From: Tipula vernalis
Taxonomy: Eukaryota; Arthropoda; Insecta; Diptera; Tipulidae
NCBI GenBank assembly: GCA_958295665.1
Contig: OY282558.1
Location: forward strand, 18,847,409-18,911,408
DNA length: 64,000 nt
Direction of reading: 5' to 3'
Shown: positions 24,131 through 35,257 of the stretch, piece by piece
Position numbering within the stretch: position 1 is the first letter of the stretch
Layout of the letters: every line of letters starts with the position of its first letter
Made by a program: the position numbers and the translations under genes
The notes under the pieces: generated by a model
Databases searched by the model: none
Seen by the model: the letters and a program-made list of their open reading frames with translations, nothing else
What the model was told of the DNA's origin: nothing

Positions 24131-25115
24131 TACTCAGGGTCGCAGTGTTGCTTTTAGTAGTCATGATTATCTAGATAATAGTTTTTATAGTTTTAGTTCT
24201 TCTGACCATGTTAATACTGCAGCAGTTAGCTGCTCAAAGTTTTTAATTTTTCACCAGAACATCCGAAGTTTACGCGAAAATTTTGACAAATTTGTGTCGC
24301 ATTTAAATTCTTTTGGTACTTTACCGGTTGTAATTATTTTATCGGAAATATGGATTTATGACTATGAAATGGATTTTTTCCACATTCCTAATTATAATTT
24401 TGTTACGTGTTGCAATAATAATTATCGGTCGGGTGGGGTTGGTATTTTTTATAATTGTAATCTTAACTGTTCCTTTGAGTCAATCAATTTAGAGTCTGCT
24501 GATATCCTTAAGTTAACTGTACAAATTAATAATGATACTTTCATTATTGTTGGTGTTTATATTTCTGTAGCCAATTTCATTTCGGAGTTTTCGTCATTCT
24601 TAAGTGTAATTAAAAGTAAAAATTTATTTGTTTTAGGTGATTTTAACATTAACATTTTAAATTTGCCTAATAGCAGTGACGATTATTTATTTATGATGTC
24701 CTCGTTTGGTTTGCAGTCTCTGGTTGATTCTCCTACACGTGTTTTTAACTCTAGTGTTTCTTGTATTGATCACTGTTTTGCTCGTATTCGTAATAACGAT
24801 ATGAAGTTGTTAAAAGCTTCCGTTCTGCCATTGTCGATTACTGATCATTGTTTAATTGTATTAGAAATAGTTCTGTCATCCAGTATTAGACTTTCTTCTC
24901 TTAATAACGGCCCATACATATCTTTTGATATTACTAAATTTTATTCGTTAGTTTCATCGTATAATTTTTTAAACTCTCTTAATAGTGATCCGTCCGCTAG
25001 CCTTAACAATTTCGTAAGTTGCTTTAACAATATTGCATCGTCTTGTTACTTTCTGTCTTTCGAAAATCAAATACCAAGCTTAAACCTTGGATATCTTGCT
25101 ACTTACTTAATTTAA
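24131..25115 (+). pseudogene. Non-LTR endonuclease (exonuclease-endonuclease-phosphatase fold)
   Basis: This is the apurinic-like endonuclease that nicks target DNA to prime reverse transcription. The frame is open from about 24090. Motifs in order: FHQNIRSLRENFDKF (first strand with the metal-binding Asn), IILSEIW (catalytic Glu), a GGVGIFY strand, VGVYIS, LFVLGDFNIN (Asp/Asn pair), CIDHCFA and finally ITDHCLI (catalytic Asp-His). All the expected catalytic motifs can be read. The frame then ends in a shift before the linker, so the polyprotein is broken. Confidence 0.9.
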
Positions 25116-25366
25116 TGAAAAAAAAGAGGAGAATTAGTGTAAAATGTAGCAAACATCCTAATAACTTTAGACTCAAAGAATATTTTTTGAAGTTGTCGAA
25201 TAAGGTTAGTTCTTGCGTTAAAGCTGAGAAACTTAGTTACTATAACCGCATGATTGATGATTGTTCTGGGGATAGTAAGCGTGTTTGGTCAGTGGTTAAT
25301 GATATTTTATCGAATAATCGACAAGTTTCTATTGATAGAATCTTAAAATGGTATTATTGTTTCTGA
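25043..25366 (+). pseudogene. Endonuclease-RT linker segment
   Basis: A basic, helical segment in a frame overlapping the end of the endonuclease frame, with KPWISCYLLNLMKKKRRI and LSYYNRMIDDC. This matches the usual WxxxxLxxLxxKKxxL-type linker of Jockey/CR1 proteins. It is out of frame with both neighbours, showing at least two indels in the original polyprotein. Confidence 0.75.
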
Positions 25367-25421
25367 TTCTGTTTTAATTGCCAATGAATTTTCTAATTAT
25401 TTTTCAAGAATTGTTAATGAG

Positions 25422-26303
25422 TTGAAGTTGAATTTTTCATTACCATATGCTTGTAATTTGAGTGGTAATTGTGATTTTGGTGATTCATTTTTTATTGCGC
25501 CAGTTGACAGTGATGAAATTTTAACCATTATAAACAGTCTAAAATCTCGAAAAAGTACTGATTTATTGGGTTTTAGTTCCGATATGTTGAAGTCGGTTGA
25601 CGAATTTGTTTCTCCGGTCCTTTCTGTTCTTATAAATGACAGTTTATCTGTTGGTTTTGTCCCGGATATTTTGAAAACTTCAATTGTTATTCCATTGCAC
25701 AAAAAAGGTAATCGCTTGCTCAAAGAGAACTTTCGTCCTATTGCTCTTCAACCTATTATCTTAAAAATAATTGAAAAAGCCATGAAACCACGAATAGATA
25801 AATACCTTGCTAAACATAATTTTTTAAGTGATAATCAGTACGGCTTTAGATCTGGTAGAAGTACTGAGTCTGCCTTGGTTGAGTTTCTTAATGGGGTTCA
25901 TCTTCATTTGAATGATAAGCTTGAGGCTGGAGCTGTTTTCATTGACATTAAACGAGCGTTTGATATGGTTGATCATAACTTGCTTCTCAATAAGCTATAT
26001 TCTATCGGTTTTAGAGGTATTTCACAAAAATGGTTTGCTTCTTATCTGAGTAATAGGTATTACAAGGTTAAAATTCAAAGTTCGTTTAGTGTTCCTTTTA
26101 CATTAAATTGTGGTGTTCCTCAGGGTTCTGTCTTGGGTCCATTACTTTTTTTAATTTATATAAATGATATTTTTAGTCTGGGTCTACGTGGAAAAATAAT
26201 AGCCTTTGCGGATGATATGGCTTTAAGTTATTCGGGGTCATGTTTGGACAATATCTCTACCGATATCAATTATGATTTAAAATTGCTACGTGTTTGGTTA
26301 TGA
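25422..26303 (+). pseudogene. Non-LTR reverse transcriptase domain
   Basis: Fingers and palm motifs are readable: VIPLHKKGN, ENFRPIALQPIILKIIEKAM, QYGFRSGRSTESALVEFL, AVFIDIKRAFDMVDHNLLL (motif A Asp), CGVPQGSVLGPLLFLIYIND (motif B) and AFADDMAL (motif C, FADD at 26205-26216). The domain ends at a stop by 26303, just after a Trp-Leu that normally continues into the thumb. The catalytic residues are intact, but the frame is cut off from both the endonuclease and the C terminus. Confidence 0.93.
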
Positions 26304-26431
26304 CCGACATGGTATGATTCTAAGTGAGAAGACTAAAATTATGTTTTTCAAGTTATCTGGGGACCCTTTGTTGAATTATATGCCTGAATTTATCTATCAC
26401 CATTCTAATTGTAATTTCCTGAATTGTAATA

Positions 26432-27079
26432 ATGATTGTTTTAGAATTGAAATTGTTAAGTCCTTCAGATACCTCGGTCTACATCTGGATGTTGGCCTCA
26501 ATTGGAAGTTGCATATTCAACAATACAAAAGTCAATTGGGTTCTGTTTTGCGTGCAATCTACCTATATGTTGCGCTCTTATTGTTCGCAATCTGTTTTAT
26601 TAAGTTTTTATCATGCTTGTGTCGGCTCTCGTTTGAGTTATGGAATTCCCTGTTGGGGTGGTGCTTTTAATTGTGCGTTAATTCCTTTAATCACGTTACA
26701 AAACCATATTATACGTTCCATGTTTTTTATGAGCCGTACTGATTCCTGTTGGCCAGTTTATGTTGCAAATACAATTTTTCCGCTGCAAAATCTTTATGTT
26801 TTTAGAGTTCTTCGTTTGTTTTATTATCGTAGTGGTCAAAGGGTAGTGAGGTTTGTTTCTGCGTATAATTTTCGTAATAACAACAAATTGTTTTTTAAAA
26901 TACCAACTTTTACTACCGAAACTTTTAGGCGATATTTTCTAGTCATTGGTCCGTACTTCTTTAATTACCTGCCATTACATATCCGATCACTGATCCCCAC
27001 TAATTCATTTTTGAAGCTGGTGAAAGGTTGGTTATTTGAAAGAAAGAATTTAAAATTTCTTTTTGAGGTTGTAAAATAA
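26432..27079 (+). pseudogene. Non-LTR post-RT thumb and C-terminal segment
   Basis: At 26290-26480 the frame gives SEKTKIMFFK and SFRYLGLHLDVGLNWKLHIQ, the standard thumb motif. The remainder is in another frame (26432-27079), with HACVGSRLSYGIPCWGGAF, LITLQNHIIRSM and SLIPTNSFLKLVKGWLF up to the stop. The sequence resembles the C-terminal region of CR1/Jockey polyproteins. At least one frameshift lies in 26300-26560. Confidence 0.85.
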
Positions 27080-27430
27080 ATAAAATAATTTTTATTTTTT
27101 ATTTTTAAATTTTAAACTTTTGTTGTATCTCTTTTAATTAATTATTATTTTTTTAATTTGTTTGGTATTTTCTTTTTACTTTATTATCATTTATTTGTTT
27201 AATTTGTTTCTTATGTTTTTATTTTTTGATTTTTGCTATTTTTATTATTATTATTATTTTAATTTGACCCCCACCAATTGTTTTAGTTTTAATTTTAGAG
27301 GTTTCCAACACTGTCCTTGACAAAGGAAACCTATCTTCTTGCCATAAAATTTAATCATTTGTATATTTAGTTTCGTAATTTTGTATGGTTTAAGAGAATT
27401 AATAAATAAATAAATAAATAAAATAAATAT
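27080..27430 (+). other. 3' UTR and (TAAA)n tail of the non-LTR element
   Basis: T-rich 3' UTR with GAGGTTTCCAACACTGTCCT and ACAAAGGAAACCTATCTTCT, a possible stem recognised by the element's reverse transcriptase (GGTTTCC/GGAAACC). It ends with TAATAAATAAATAAATAAAT, a tail type common in CR1/Jockey relatives. The 5' target-site duplication was not identified. Confidence 0.65.
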
Positions 27431-27625
27431 TTCATAAAGACAAATATGGTACACTATGCCATATGGTAAGTTACGGTATAATTCAAATCGAGATATTTCA
27501 GTAGGCATGTGATGGTTCACTATATGGCATATTCTAAAATACGTAAAAATGTGCCATTTTTATAAAAATTTTGATATTAGGATTGTATCCTAACAGTTTT
27601 TCGACAGGGCAAGTAATTTTTCCCG

Positions 27626-28031
27626 GAAAATTTTGCAATTTTTCTAATATTTTTTTTACTTAGTTTAAAATTATAAATAAAATTTGAAATTCTTGAAAAG
27701 CGGCGGTTTGGGGCAGTAGCCCCATCCTCTAAGGTACACAACGAATTAAAAGTACATTAAAAAAATTGGTATATTTACAAAAGGTGCTTTTTTAACATTT
27801 GTGGTAATATCAGAAGAAGCGATAATGGCGAAAAATCTCTTTGTGTCTGCAAGGTTAACGAAGCAAAAATTATTAATTAATACACAATTCTAACGTCAAA
27901 AATTATCAAAAAATTTACATTTACTTTATTTTGAAAAAAAAAAAAAAAAAAAATAAATAAAAATAAAACAAGTGAAAATTTTCCCGGAAAATGAGGGAAT
28001 TTTCCGGGGAAATTTTGCTTCCACCTCCTAT
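27626..28031. repeat. Dispersed repeat, copy B
   Basis: Second copy of the family at 18765. It shares TTACTTAGTTTAAAATTATA, CCATCCTCTAAGGTA, ACAACGAATTAAAA, TAACGTCAAAAATTATCAAA and CTTCCACC. It is longer because of a poly-A tract (about 27934-27952) and extra TTTTCCCGGAAAA-type palindromes. Non-coding. Confidence 0.75.
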
Positions 28032-28209
28032 TAAATAGAGAAATTTGGAGCCGTAATAATTTAGTAAACGTAAAAAACAATAGAATTCATCTTAATTGGT
28101 TAAGAAATGATCAATATTTAAATATGCCGTTTTCATATATGCCGTATTGTACCGCACGCCGTAGCACACGGCGCCGTAGCCGGGACCCAATCTTAACAAC
28201 GCTACTTTA

Positions 28210-28681
28210 ACAGGAACCAGAGAGGAATGCATTTAACAATCTGTTAAACTTTCATGTTTTTGATAATTTAAGCGTAGATGTAATGGACGACATTATTGAA
28301 GGAGTAGCTCATTACAATATGATTAGAATTTTAAAGCAATTCATACTATATATGGAAAATTTGTTTACTTTAAATATTTTATATGGAAGAATCAGATCAT
28401 TTAATTTTGGAATCTCATTCAACTACCAGAATTTAAGAGACAACTTTGTTGCTTGCCACTAAATAAAAATATTCAGCTTCAGAGATGAGCAATTTAATCA
28501 TTTTCGGTTGGTGATTTAGTTCCTATAGAGAAAATAAGCATTGGATTTTCTATTTAAGTTTAAGAAAATCTATTATATTCTTAATACTTAAAAAACTGAT
28601 ACAAACACGATTAAGCTACTAAAATATTTAATTACAGACCATCACGAACCATTTTTATCTCTATTCGAAGAACATTTTCGA
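28210..28681 (+). pseudogene. Transposase-associated protein relic, class uncertain
   Basis: An open stretch of about 75 codons reads NFHVFDNLSVDVMDDIIEGV, then AHYNMIRILKQFI, then LNILYGRIRSFNFG. About 200 bases later comes YLITDHHEPFLSLFEEHF. These resemble conserved blocks of a widespread, poorly named transposon-borne protein of insects and cnidarians (FHV...N.S.D.MHDILEGV and HHE.FL.LF). I recall the pattern but not a firm superfamily name. Stops between the blocks show it is dead. Confidence 0.5.
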
Positions 28682-28785
28682 CCGTAATTTCACTTCTGAC
28701 AATTTCACTTCGGTCAAACATCAAGAGCTAAAAGAAATAGGCCGAACAGCCAAGTGTAGAAGAAATTTCCCGCTTTTACTTCTAA

Positions 28786-29041
28786 GGCTGCAGACCAGTA
28801 GTCGGGTAAATCATTTAGTACAGTAAATTTCAATTTTAGTACAGCTCAATTTACCTCAATTGGCGTAACAATTCTCTAGAAGTAAAAATAGTTTAATGGG
28901 CACAAATTATGATTTGGAGGGTTGACATTTTTTATTGTTACCGGAAATTTAAAAACAACGTCGTTTACCCTTTTTCTGATATTTTACCCTGTGCGCTGAT
29001 ATTTTACCCTGTGCGCTGTTAAAAAATATTGGTCCGCAACC
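28786..29041. mobile_element. PIF/Harbinger-type MITE with TAA duplication
   Basis: A 256-bp element starting GGCTGCAGACCAGTA, with the inverted right end GGTTGCGGACCAATA. It is flanked by TAA at 28783-28785 and 29042-29044, the PIF/Harbinger target duplication. Inside is a perfect 20-bp tandem duplication (GATATTTTACCCTGTGCGCT, about 28978-29018). Its left end matches the MITE at 8513. No coding capacity. Confidence 0.8.
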
Positions 29042-29044
29042 TAA

Positions 29045-31014
29045 ATAAATATTTGAAGCATTTGTCCGAAAAACTTTTGAGTATGTAAGTATTTAAGGGA
29101 AATAGTATAGGCGGATTTCCCATAAATAATAAATGTTTACGGCAAATATATTATATATTTACAATAAGACATCAATAATATTTGCCCGAAAAATTTATTA
29201 TTTTCAATCACTCACCAAATGTAGAATTTCATAAGGAAGTAAAAAGTACCCTATGAAGTTTGAAAAATTATGCACTGTTCTCCTTAAAAAAATTTGTCAA
29301 ATTTAGCGGACATAAACAAACCCAATACGAAAATATAAAGGGAATTACCAAACAGATAAAAATATGTCATCAACAGCATCAAAATATACGGCTAACGAAC
29401 GAATCATTAATGCAAGACCAAAACTACTAACAAAGGCCTTCACAAGGGATGGCTATCTCTTTTACCGTATCGGGATGAATTACGAAAGGCGGAGTCATAC
29501 GAATTCAGATTCTATTGATTGTATTGACAAGGGAGATGACAAAGATTTCGTATATATGGTACATAATTAAAGTAATCCGTGTAGTGCAGACAACAGAGTT
29601 TGTAGTAAGTTAAGGTATGTGTATGGAGGATTGCGTGAGTATATGGTTGAGGATGGTATTGGGTGGTGTATTCGGTCGGGAACCAATGGTGTCGAGGAAT
29701 CCGGGTTTAGCGCTTTACTAACAAACCTTTGTTATCCTTCCTTACATGTAACCTGGGTGTGCAGTGGATCGAGTTTCCTCCGGCAGATTTGCTTAATGCT
29801 TGATCGTACACTTTAATCAATCAAATAACAACTACAAAACAGATATCATCGCACAAATGAGAATTTCGATTTTCATTATTTGAAAGAATTTTTAGTTTCT
29901 TCTTCAAAAATACCAATTCAAAACGAAACGTATTCACCTAAAATGCCCCAGAAAGAGCCCCATAATACAAACAATATTTTATTCCAAGAAAATTTTTTCG
30001 ATTACTTAAATAATCTACAGTAGACACACAACTGACAACAATAAAATATTAATATAATAAAATCAACGATTTACATACATAGTTCTGATAACGAAAGAAA
30101 ACATCACACAAATACACACAGTAGAAGATAATCTGGCGAGAAGTGACAATAAAAAGAAGATCGGTAACGATAGAAAAGCAAAACTACGAACTATGTATCT
30201 AGAACTACAAGTATTTTTTTCTAATTTGGAGAGTTGGCCTTTTGAAAAAAAAAAAAAACTGTACTAAAAGATGTAGAAGAAGTTAGGAATTTCAAGCCGG
30301 TCAATCTTTTTATTCGAGCAAATTCAGTTTGCCTTTACGGCGCGAATTAAATTAGTGAATGAAGGCATAACACATTGAAAGCCGCCATTAAAAAGGATGC
30401 TATTTATTTGATCCGAAATAGTTGTACAATATTTTAAGTACATATTAGGCATATACGGTATCACAATGTTCAATCAAAAAGAAAATTTCTCCGAAACTTT
30501 ACCTGCCCCAAATAAATCAATCAAAATCTCTCTGAGGTCTACGGGTATAACAATTTTTAATTAACGATTTACACCGTAAATATTGATTTGATTACGCTAT
30601 TATTGGCTATAATAACCATCATTATCTTAAATTATATCTATATACCAATATACAAAGTAGTGATTGCATACTCTAAAAAAAAAAATCACAGTTTATCTGC
30701 TATCTACATATATGTGCGCCAACAACAAACAGCAAAAGCTAACGAAAAATCCTATCAGACATCACACTTTGAAATTTTTTTTTTTCTATATAAAGACAAG
30801 CATTTTTTTAAAGATTGGTTCATTCTATTATTTATCATTCAACTGATATATGAATAATAAATAGTTTTTTAATAATAATTCAAAGCACAGTGTATAAGTA
30901 TATACCATATACCAAAGAATTAACCGTGAAAATTTATTACATCAAAATAGTTTAAAGTGCGTTTTTTAAAATTTCTTAATTTCTAAAAAAAAAAATTCTT
31001 TAAGGAATTTAGTT
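29045..31014. other. Spacer, no recognised gene
   Basis: Short plus-strand frames at 29364-29570 and 29619-29816 begin with ATG but match nothing I know. The interval is otherwise AT-rich. About 29570-29815 is more GC-rich than its surroundings and may be an old repeat. Confidence 0.35.
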
Positions 31015-31198
31015 ATGCAAAAGTTGCTTACATTACAAAATAATTCAAATATATTAATCAATAAGAGTAATTGTAATTTATGTGCAAATAGTTTAAGTAA
31101 TAGAAGCTATATTAATAGCAAATTACAAAGTGGTTATAAATATCGCCGAATTAAACAAATCATTTCGATAACAAACTATTTAGAAGTTTTACAAACGG
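31015..31198 (+). other. Possible exon ending at a consensus splice donor
   Basis: An ATG opens a frame of about 61 codons (with SNCNLCANSLSNRSYINSKL) that runs up to ACG|GTAAGTTTTT, a strong donor at 31199. It lies 4 kb upstream of the SLC45-type gene on the same strand. If spliced to the acceptor at 35232 its frame would not match the transporter, so it would be a 5' UTR exon with an upstream frame, or belong to another gene. Unsupported beyond the splice motif. Confidence 0.2.
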
Positions 31199-31644
31199 TA
31201 AGTTTTTATCTTATTCTTTATATAAATTTGTATTATGTATGTCAATGGATTACTGTAATGTACCTTACACGATGTGACGTACTACACCATTTTTGTTAAT
31301 AACAAAATACGGTCATAGTATAGTGCTGCGATTCATTCCTTTATATTAACACCTGTCTGTGAATGACATTTGATTATTTTTGAAGAGCTGTGATTTGAAT
31401 TGTGTACACAGTTATGAAGTACATTATCATGTTTACATTTCCTAAAATGACGTCAGCGATCACGATTCACACATAATTTTAAACCGTCTGTGTGTTATGA
31501 TGATTACCTTAAATCAAATAAAATCATTTTGTTTGTAAAATTTATAAACAAAATAAACAAAAATTCTGGAGCTGCATTGTATGCATCTTCGCGCATTCAC
31601 CTGAATTTGTTTAATTTGACGTAATTATTGGGCGCTACTAAGGC

Positions 31645-32330
31645 GGCAGGCCACACACGTACAGTTTTAACTGTGCAGTTTTATCTGTGAACTGAGTGCA
31701 CACACACACGTTCAGTCTAATCCTTCAGTTATTATCATGGATTTGAATGAGCGGAACGATTTGACTGCTCTCGGTGTGGTTTTTTTAATACATACTAAAA
31801 AAATTAAATAAAAAAAATTCGAAAAAGTGGTGCAAGAAGTGGCTTCAAAAACGAAATTTATCTTCCCATATAAATTTATTAAAAGAATTAACTGAAGAAG
31901 AACCACTAGATTTTCTTAATTATTTGCGTATGACTGAAACAATGTACGAAAAACTGCTTTCATTAGTATCCCCTTTGATTAAGAAGAAACATACAGTCAT
32001 AAGAAGAGCAATATCTCCACATGAAAGATTAACTGCTACCTTGAGATTTCTAGCAACAGGACGGGCATATGAATGTCTCAAATTTTCTATATAAATATTC
32101 GAACTATTTTTTGTATAATTCAATGTTTTAATTATTATATGAAACGTCCTCTCATCTCAAAATTTCAACACAAAACGGAGAACTGTGCAGTTAAACCCCC
32201 ACACACGTTCAGTTCAGTTAATCGTTTCAGTTAAAAATATAAAAATTTTAAAGTTCTCATTTAAACTGTACAGTTAAGTTTAACTGAACTGAAATACCCA
32301 CACACGTACAGTTTTAACTGACAGTTTTAA
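31645..32330 (+). mobile_element. PIF/Harbinger element remnant
   Basis: A transposase fragment lies inside sequence bracketed by copies of CCACACACGTACAGTTTTAA at 31651 and 32298. The left boundary CTAA|GGCGGCAGGCC fits a TAA target duplication, but a matching right end is missing. The bracketing motifs are direct repeats rather than inverted ones, so the element is rearranged or truncated. Confidence 0.6.
31822..32094 (+). pseudogene. PIF/Harbinger transposase, N-terminal fragment
   Basis: A 90-residue frame reads KKWCKKWLQKRNL, LLKELTEEEPLDFLNYLRMT, YEKLLSLVSPLIKKKHT and AISPHERLTATLRFLATGRA, ending in ECLKFSI before a stop. This is the characteristic region before the DDE catalytic core of HARBI1/PIF-type transposases. 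A possible upstream start (MDLNERNDL at 31737) is out of frame. The whole DDE domain is absent. It is unlikely to be active, but could have provided ends for the Harbinger-type MITEs in this window. Confidence 0.88.
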
Positions 32331-35225
32331 ATAGAGTTACCTTTTGTCTCAATTTATAAATTTGTACCGGTTAGTACCGGTAACTTTCCATTGCATTTTT
32401 TTTATTAATATGTGGATTCTTAATTAAATCTATGCAATTGTAAAAAGAAAAAAAAAAATTCCAACAGGTAATTTTTTATATATGTAAATATTATTGTTTA
32501 TATTCTAAATATAGGCAATGTCATGAAACGAAAAAAAAAAAACTCAAATATTTATCAACAAATTAGCATCACGTTTCATAAAGATAACAAAAAGATAAAT
32601 AAATTGGAGTAATTTAGGGTAAATTAAATTATTTGATATAAATAATTGTTCACTCCGGTTATGCCACTCAACGTTAGTCGGCCGAGACTTTATTGTCAAA
32701 TGTTTACGCACTATTTGAATAAAGGCGGAAAATAAACCGTAAACCGCATAATAAATTTTATGGTAAATTATAACGGATAAAATCACCTAAAAGCAATACA
32801 GGCACCAATTAAAATAAAATCAAAATTAGAGCATGTGTTGTGTGATGATTTTGATGTTAAAACAGGATGTGTTGTGCAATTGGTTATTGGGTAAACAAAT
32901 TTCTGAAGTTTGATTTAAAAATTGCAGTAATCTGTGTCCTCGGAATTGGCATTGTGTTAAGGTAAGAAGGTCTAAAAATTATTTTTGATAAGATTTGGAC
33001 TTTATCAAATACATATATTAATATACACAGACCGTTGGATGAAATTGTATATGGTATATTTACCTTCACATAATTATTTGACATAATACTTCAATGACCG
33101 ATAAACGGCTGACTATATCTTAAAATCATGACAATGCTTTTACAAATGTAAATACACACATATTAAAAATTTGTAAGGAAACACTTGAGAAAATTTTCCA
33201 TCATACTTCTGTCTAATGATTTGAGAGTTTGATTATCAAATGTAAATAGAGTGGCGGTGTTTTTAAATTAAAATCACTTCTTTTATAAAAAACACTTGAG
33301 CAAAGCAATATTATGTAGATACCATTTAGATTAGGCCCATAATTCACTAATTATTTTATAATTATTTGCTATTAAGCAACTTAACTGTCACTATTTTAGC
33401 AATAAATCACTTGCCTGTTATCTCGAGAAGTTTATTTTTATTAATGAGTTTACATTGATTATCGCTGTGTGTGTGTATGAAAAATAGTTGGGAAGCGACA
33501 GGGATGGATTATAGATTACCTCTCTAACTAATGATTACGATCAGCACTGCTCATCGATATTTATTGACTTCCAATATTTGGTTAATACTATCGCTTATAT
33601 TTATTATCGCCTTATTTTAACAGATAGAAGTAAATATATTTTATTCTGTTAGTTACTTAGTGCTTGCTTAGTGTTAGATATCTCCAATTCTTTTGTTTTG
33701 TTTTTTTTTTTTTTTTTTTTTTTGTTTACACTCAAATCATGAAAACACAGTTTTTAGTTACCACACAACACATTCAAAATAAAATAATCGTATCAATTAA
33801 GAAGAAAAGATTTTTTTTTTTTTTAATTTTCATTTAGTTCTGATCAAATTTTAAGTGATAAAAGATGTGTGGTCTGGCCGTTTAGTACTATTGTGATTAG
33901 TTGTCATAAAGTAATGATTAAATAAATTGGAACTTTTGTTTGCCAACATTAGGGCGAATTAATTAAGTATATAGTGCGCGAATAAAATTTTTCACGTTAG
34001 TATTTATTTACTTTACGATATTTGTTAAGTTCTACTGGCCAATGTTTATCTCAATTCAATAAAAATTAATTTGCTATTTGCTGTGCGGTCGAATCGTATC
34101 GGTTATTTATTATTTAAGTCAATATTAGTCCAAATCCATGAATCAATAAGAAATGAAATTTTTACTTAATTAAAATCCAAAATTAATTTTGTTTTACGCG
34201 ATTTCCGTATTTATAAATAAATAAATACCTATTAATAGCCGGCTGGCTCTCGTGTACTTCCCAAAAAATTTTTTTTTTTTTTTTTATTTTGTAAATACGG
34301 TGTACAAAACTATAGCGATTCAACTGTATTTGGTAATTAAATATCTCTATAAATTTTAAAATGATTATCGATAAGAATACAACATTTATTTTTGGTTTTG
34401 TTTATTCAATGAAAATTTATTGAATGATTTTTGTACTGCTGATTTTCAGTTAAATTCACTAATTTTACGTTCTTTCCGCAAAAGATATATGTATACAAAT
34501 ACAGTATATCAGGTGTTCAAATTGTATCGCATCATAAATTTAATTTTATCAGTATTTTATTAGGTCACTGGATTGCACAGTAACACCCGTCCTGCTTTGC
34601 CACTGGCAAAACGAATATACCACAATAAATATGTTGAACTTAAACAATTTCTAAGCACTAAAAAACTAGCAATTATACCTCTATACCGGTAATAAAGATA
34701 GCTGATAACGCCAATTACATAAAGACTATACATTTTTAAAGAAATGTTTATGTCTGTGCGCGATATAATTTGTAATTTATTTGGTCATTTCCAAATATTT
34801 ATTTGACGTAGCCACTTTGTTATCAGCACACCACAATATATAAAAATTTGGGCCATAATATAATATAAGTATCCCGTGGGTGCGGGCCGCCATCCAATGC
34901 CACGCCAGATAAATATTTAGATAAAAGCTGAACTGATTTTTTTTTTTTTTTTTTTTGTATTTTACACACATAAATTTAACCTGAACATATTTTAGGCACT
35001 AAATTTAAAAATAATTCAATTAGAATTGTAACTAAACAAAAATAATTTGTATATTCGCACTATGTGTTTCAAAAAAAAAAAAAAAAAAAAAAAGAAAAAA
35101 AAATTTGTTAACTTGAGTGGCAAACAACAGTTTGGAACGTTTCACGCGAATGAAAAACAAACGCAAAATATTTTATTTATTAATTAAAATTAAAAAAATG
35201 TTAATCCGAATATTAAAATTTTGTG
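32331..35225. other. Long AT-rich spacer upstream of the transporter
   Basis: No coding segment is recognised. It contains several homopolymer tracts (poly-T near 33700-33723, 33810-33823, 34269-34286 and 34939-34957; poly-A near 35070-35103) and a short GT run near 33467. The transporter promoter, and perhaps a non-coding first exon, should lie here, but I cannot locate them. Confidence 0.4.
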
Positions 35226-35232
35226 TTTCTAG
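35226..35232 (+). promoter_or_regulatory. Probable splice acceptor before the SLC45 start codon
   Basis: A T-rich run TTTTGTGTTTCTAG ends at 35232, 25 nt before the ATG at 35258. It matches a strong 3' splice site and implies an upstream non-coding exon. That decides against the longer N terminus beginning at 35117. Confidence 0.5.
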
Positions 35233-35257
35233 AGTAATAAGATTAATATTAAGAATT

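Larger units (their letters stand above)
24090..27430 (+). mobile_element. CR1/Jockey-like non-LTR retrotransposon, 5' incomplete
   Basis: An endonuclease domain, a linker, a reverse transcriptase and a post-RT domain follow in order on the plus strand. A 3' UTR then ends in a (TAAA)n-type tail at about 27400-27430. No ORF1 with zinc knuckles is seen upstream. Frame breaks lie near 25110, 25365-25420 and 26300-26430. Its long readable frames make it clearly younger than the R1-like relic at 20.2-21.5 kb. The clade call (CR1/Jockey superfamily) is from general motif appearance and could shift after a phylogeny. Confidence 0.88.

Noticed and set aside
35117..35257. Longer SLC45-type N terminus starting at 35117
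   Set aside because: It is basic and AT-rich with no family resemblance, and a strong splice acceptor at 35232 lies inside it, so the ATG at 35258 is preferred.
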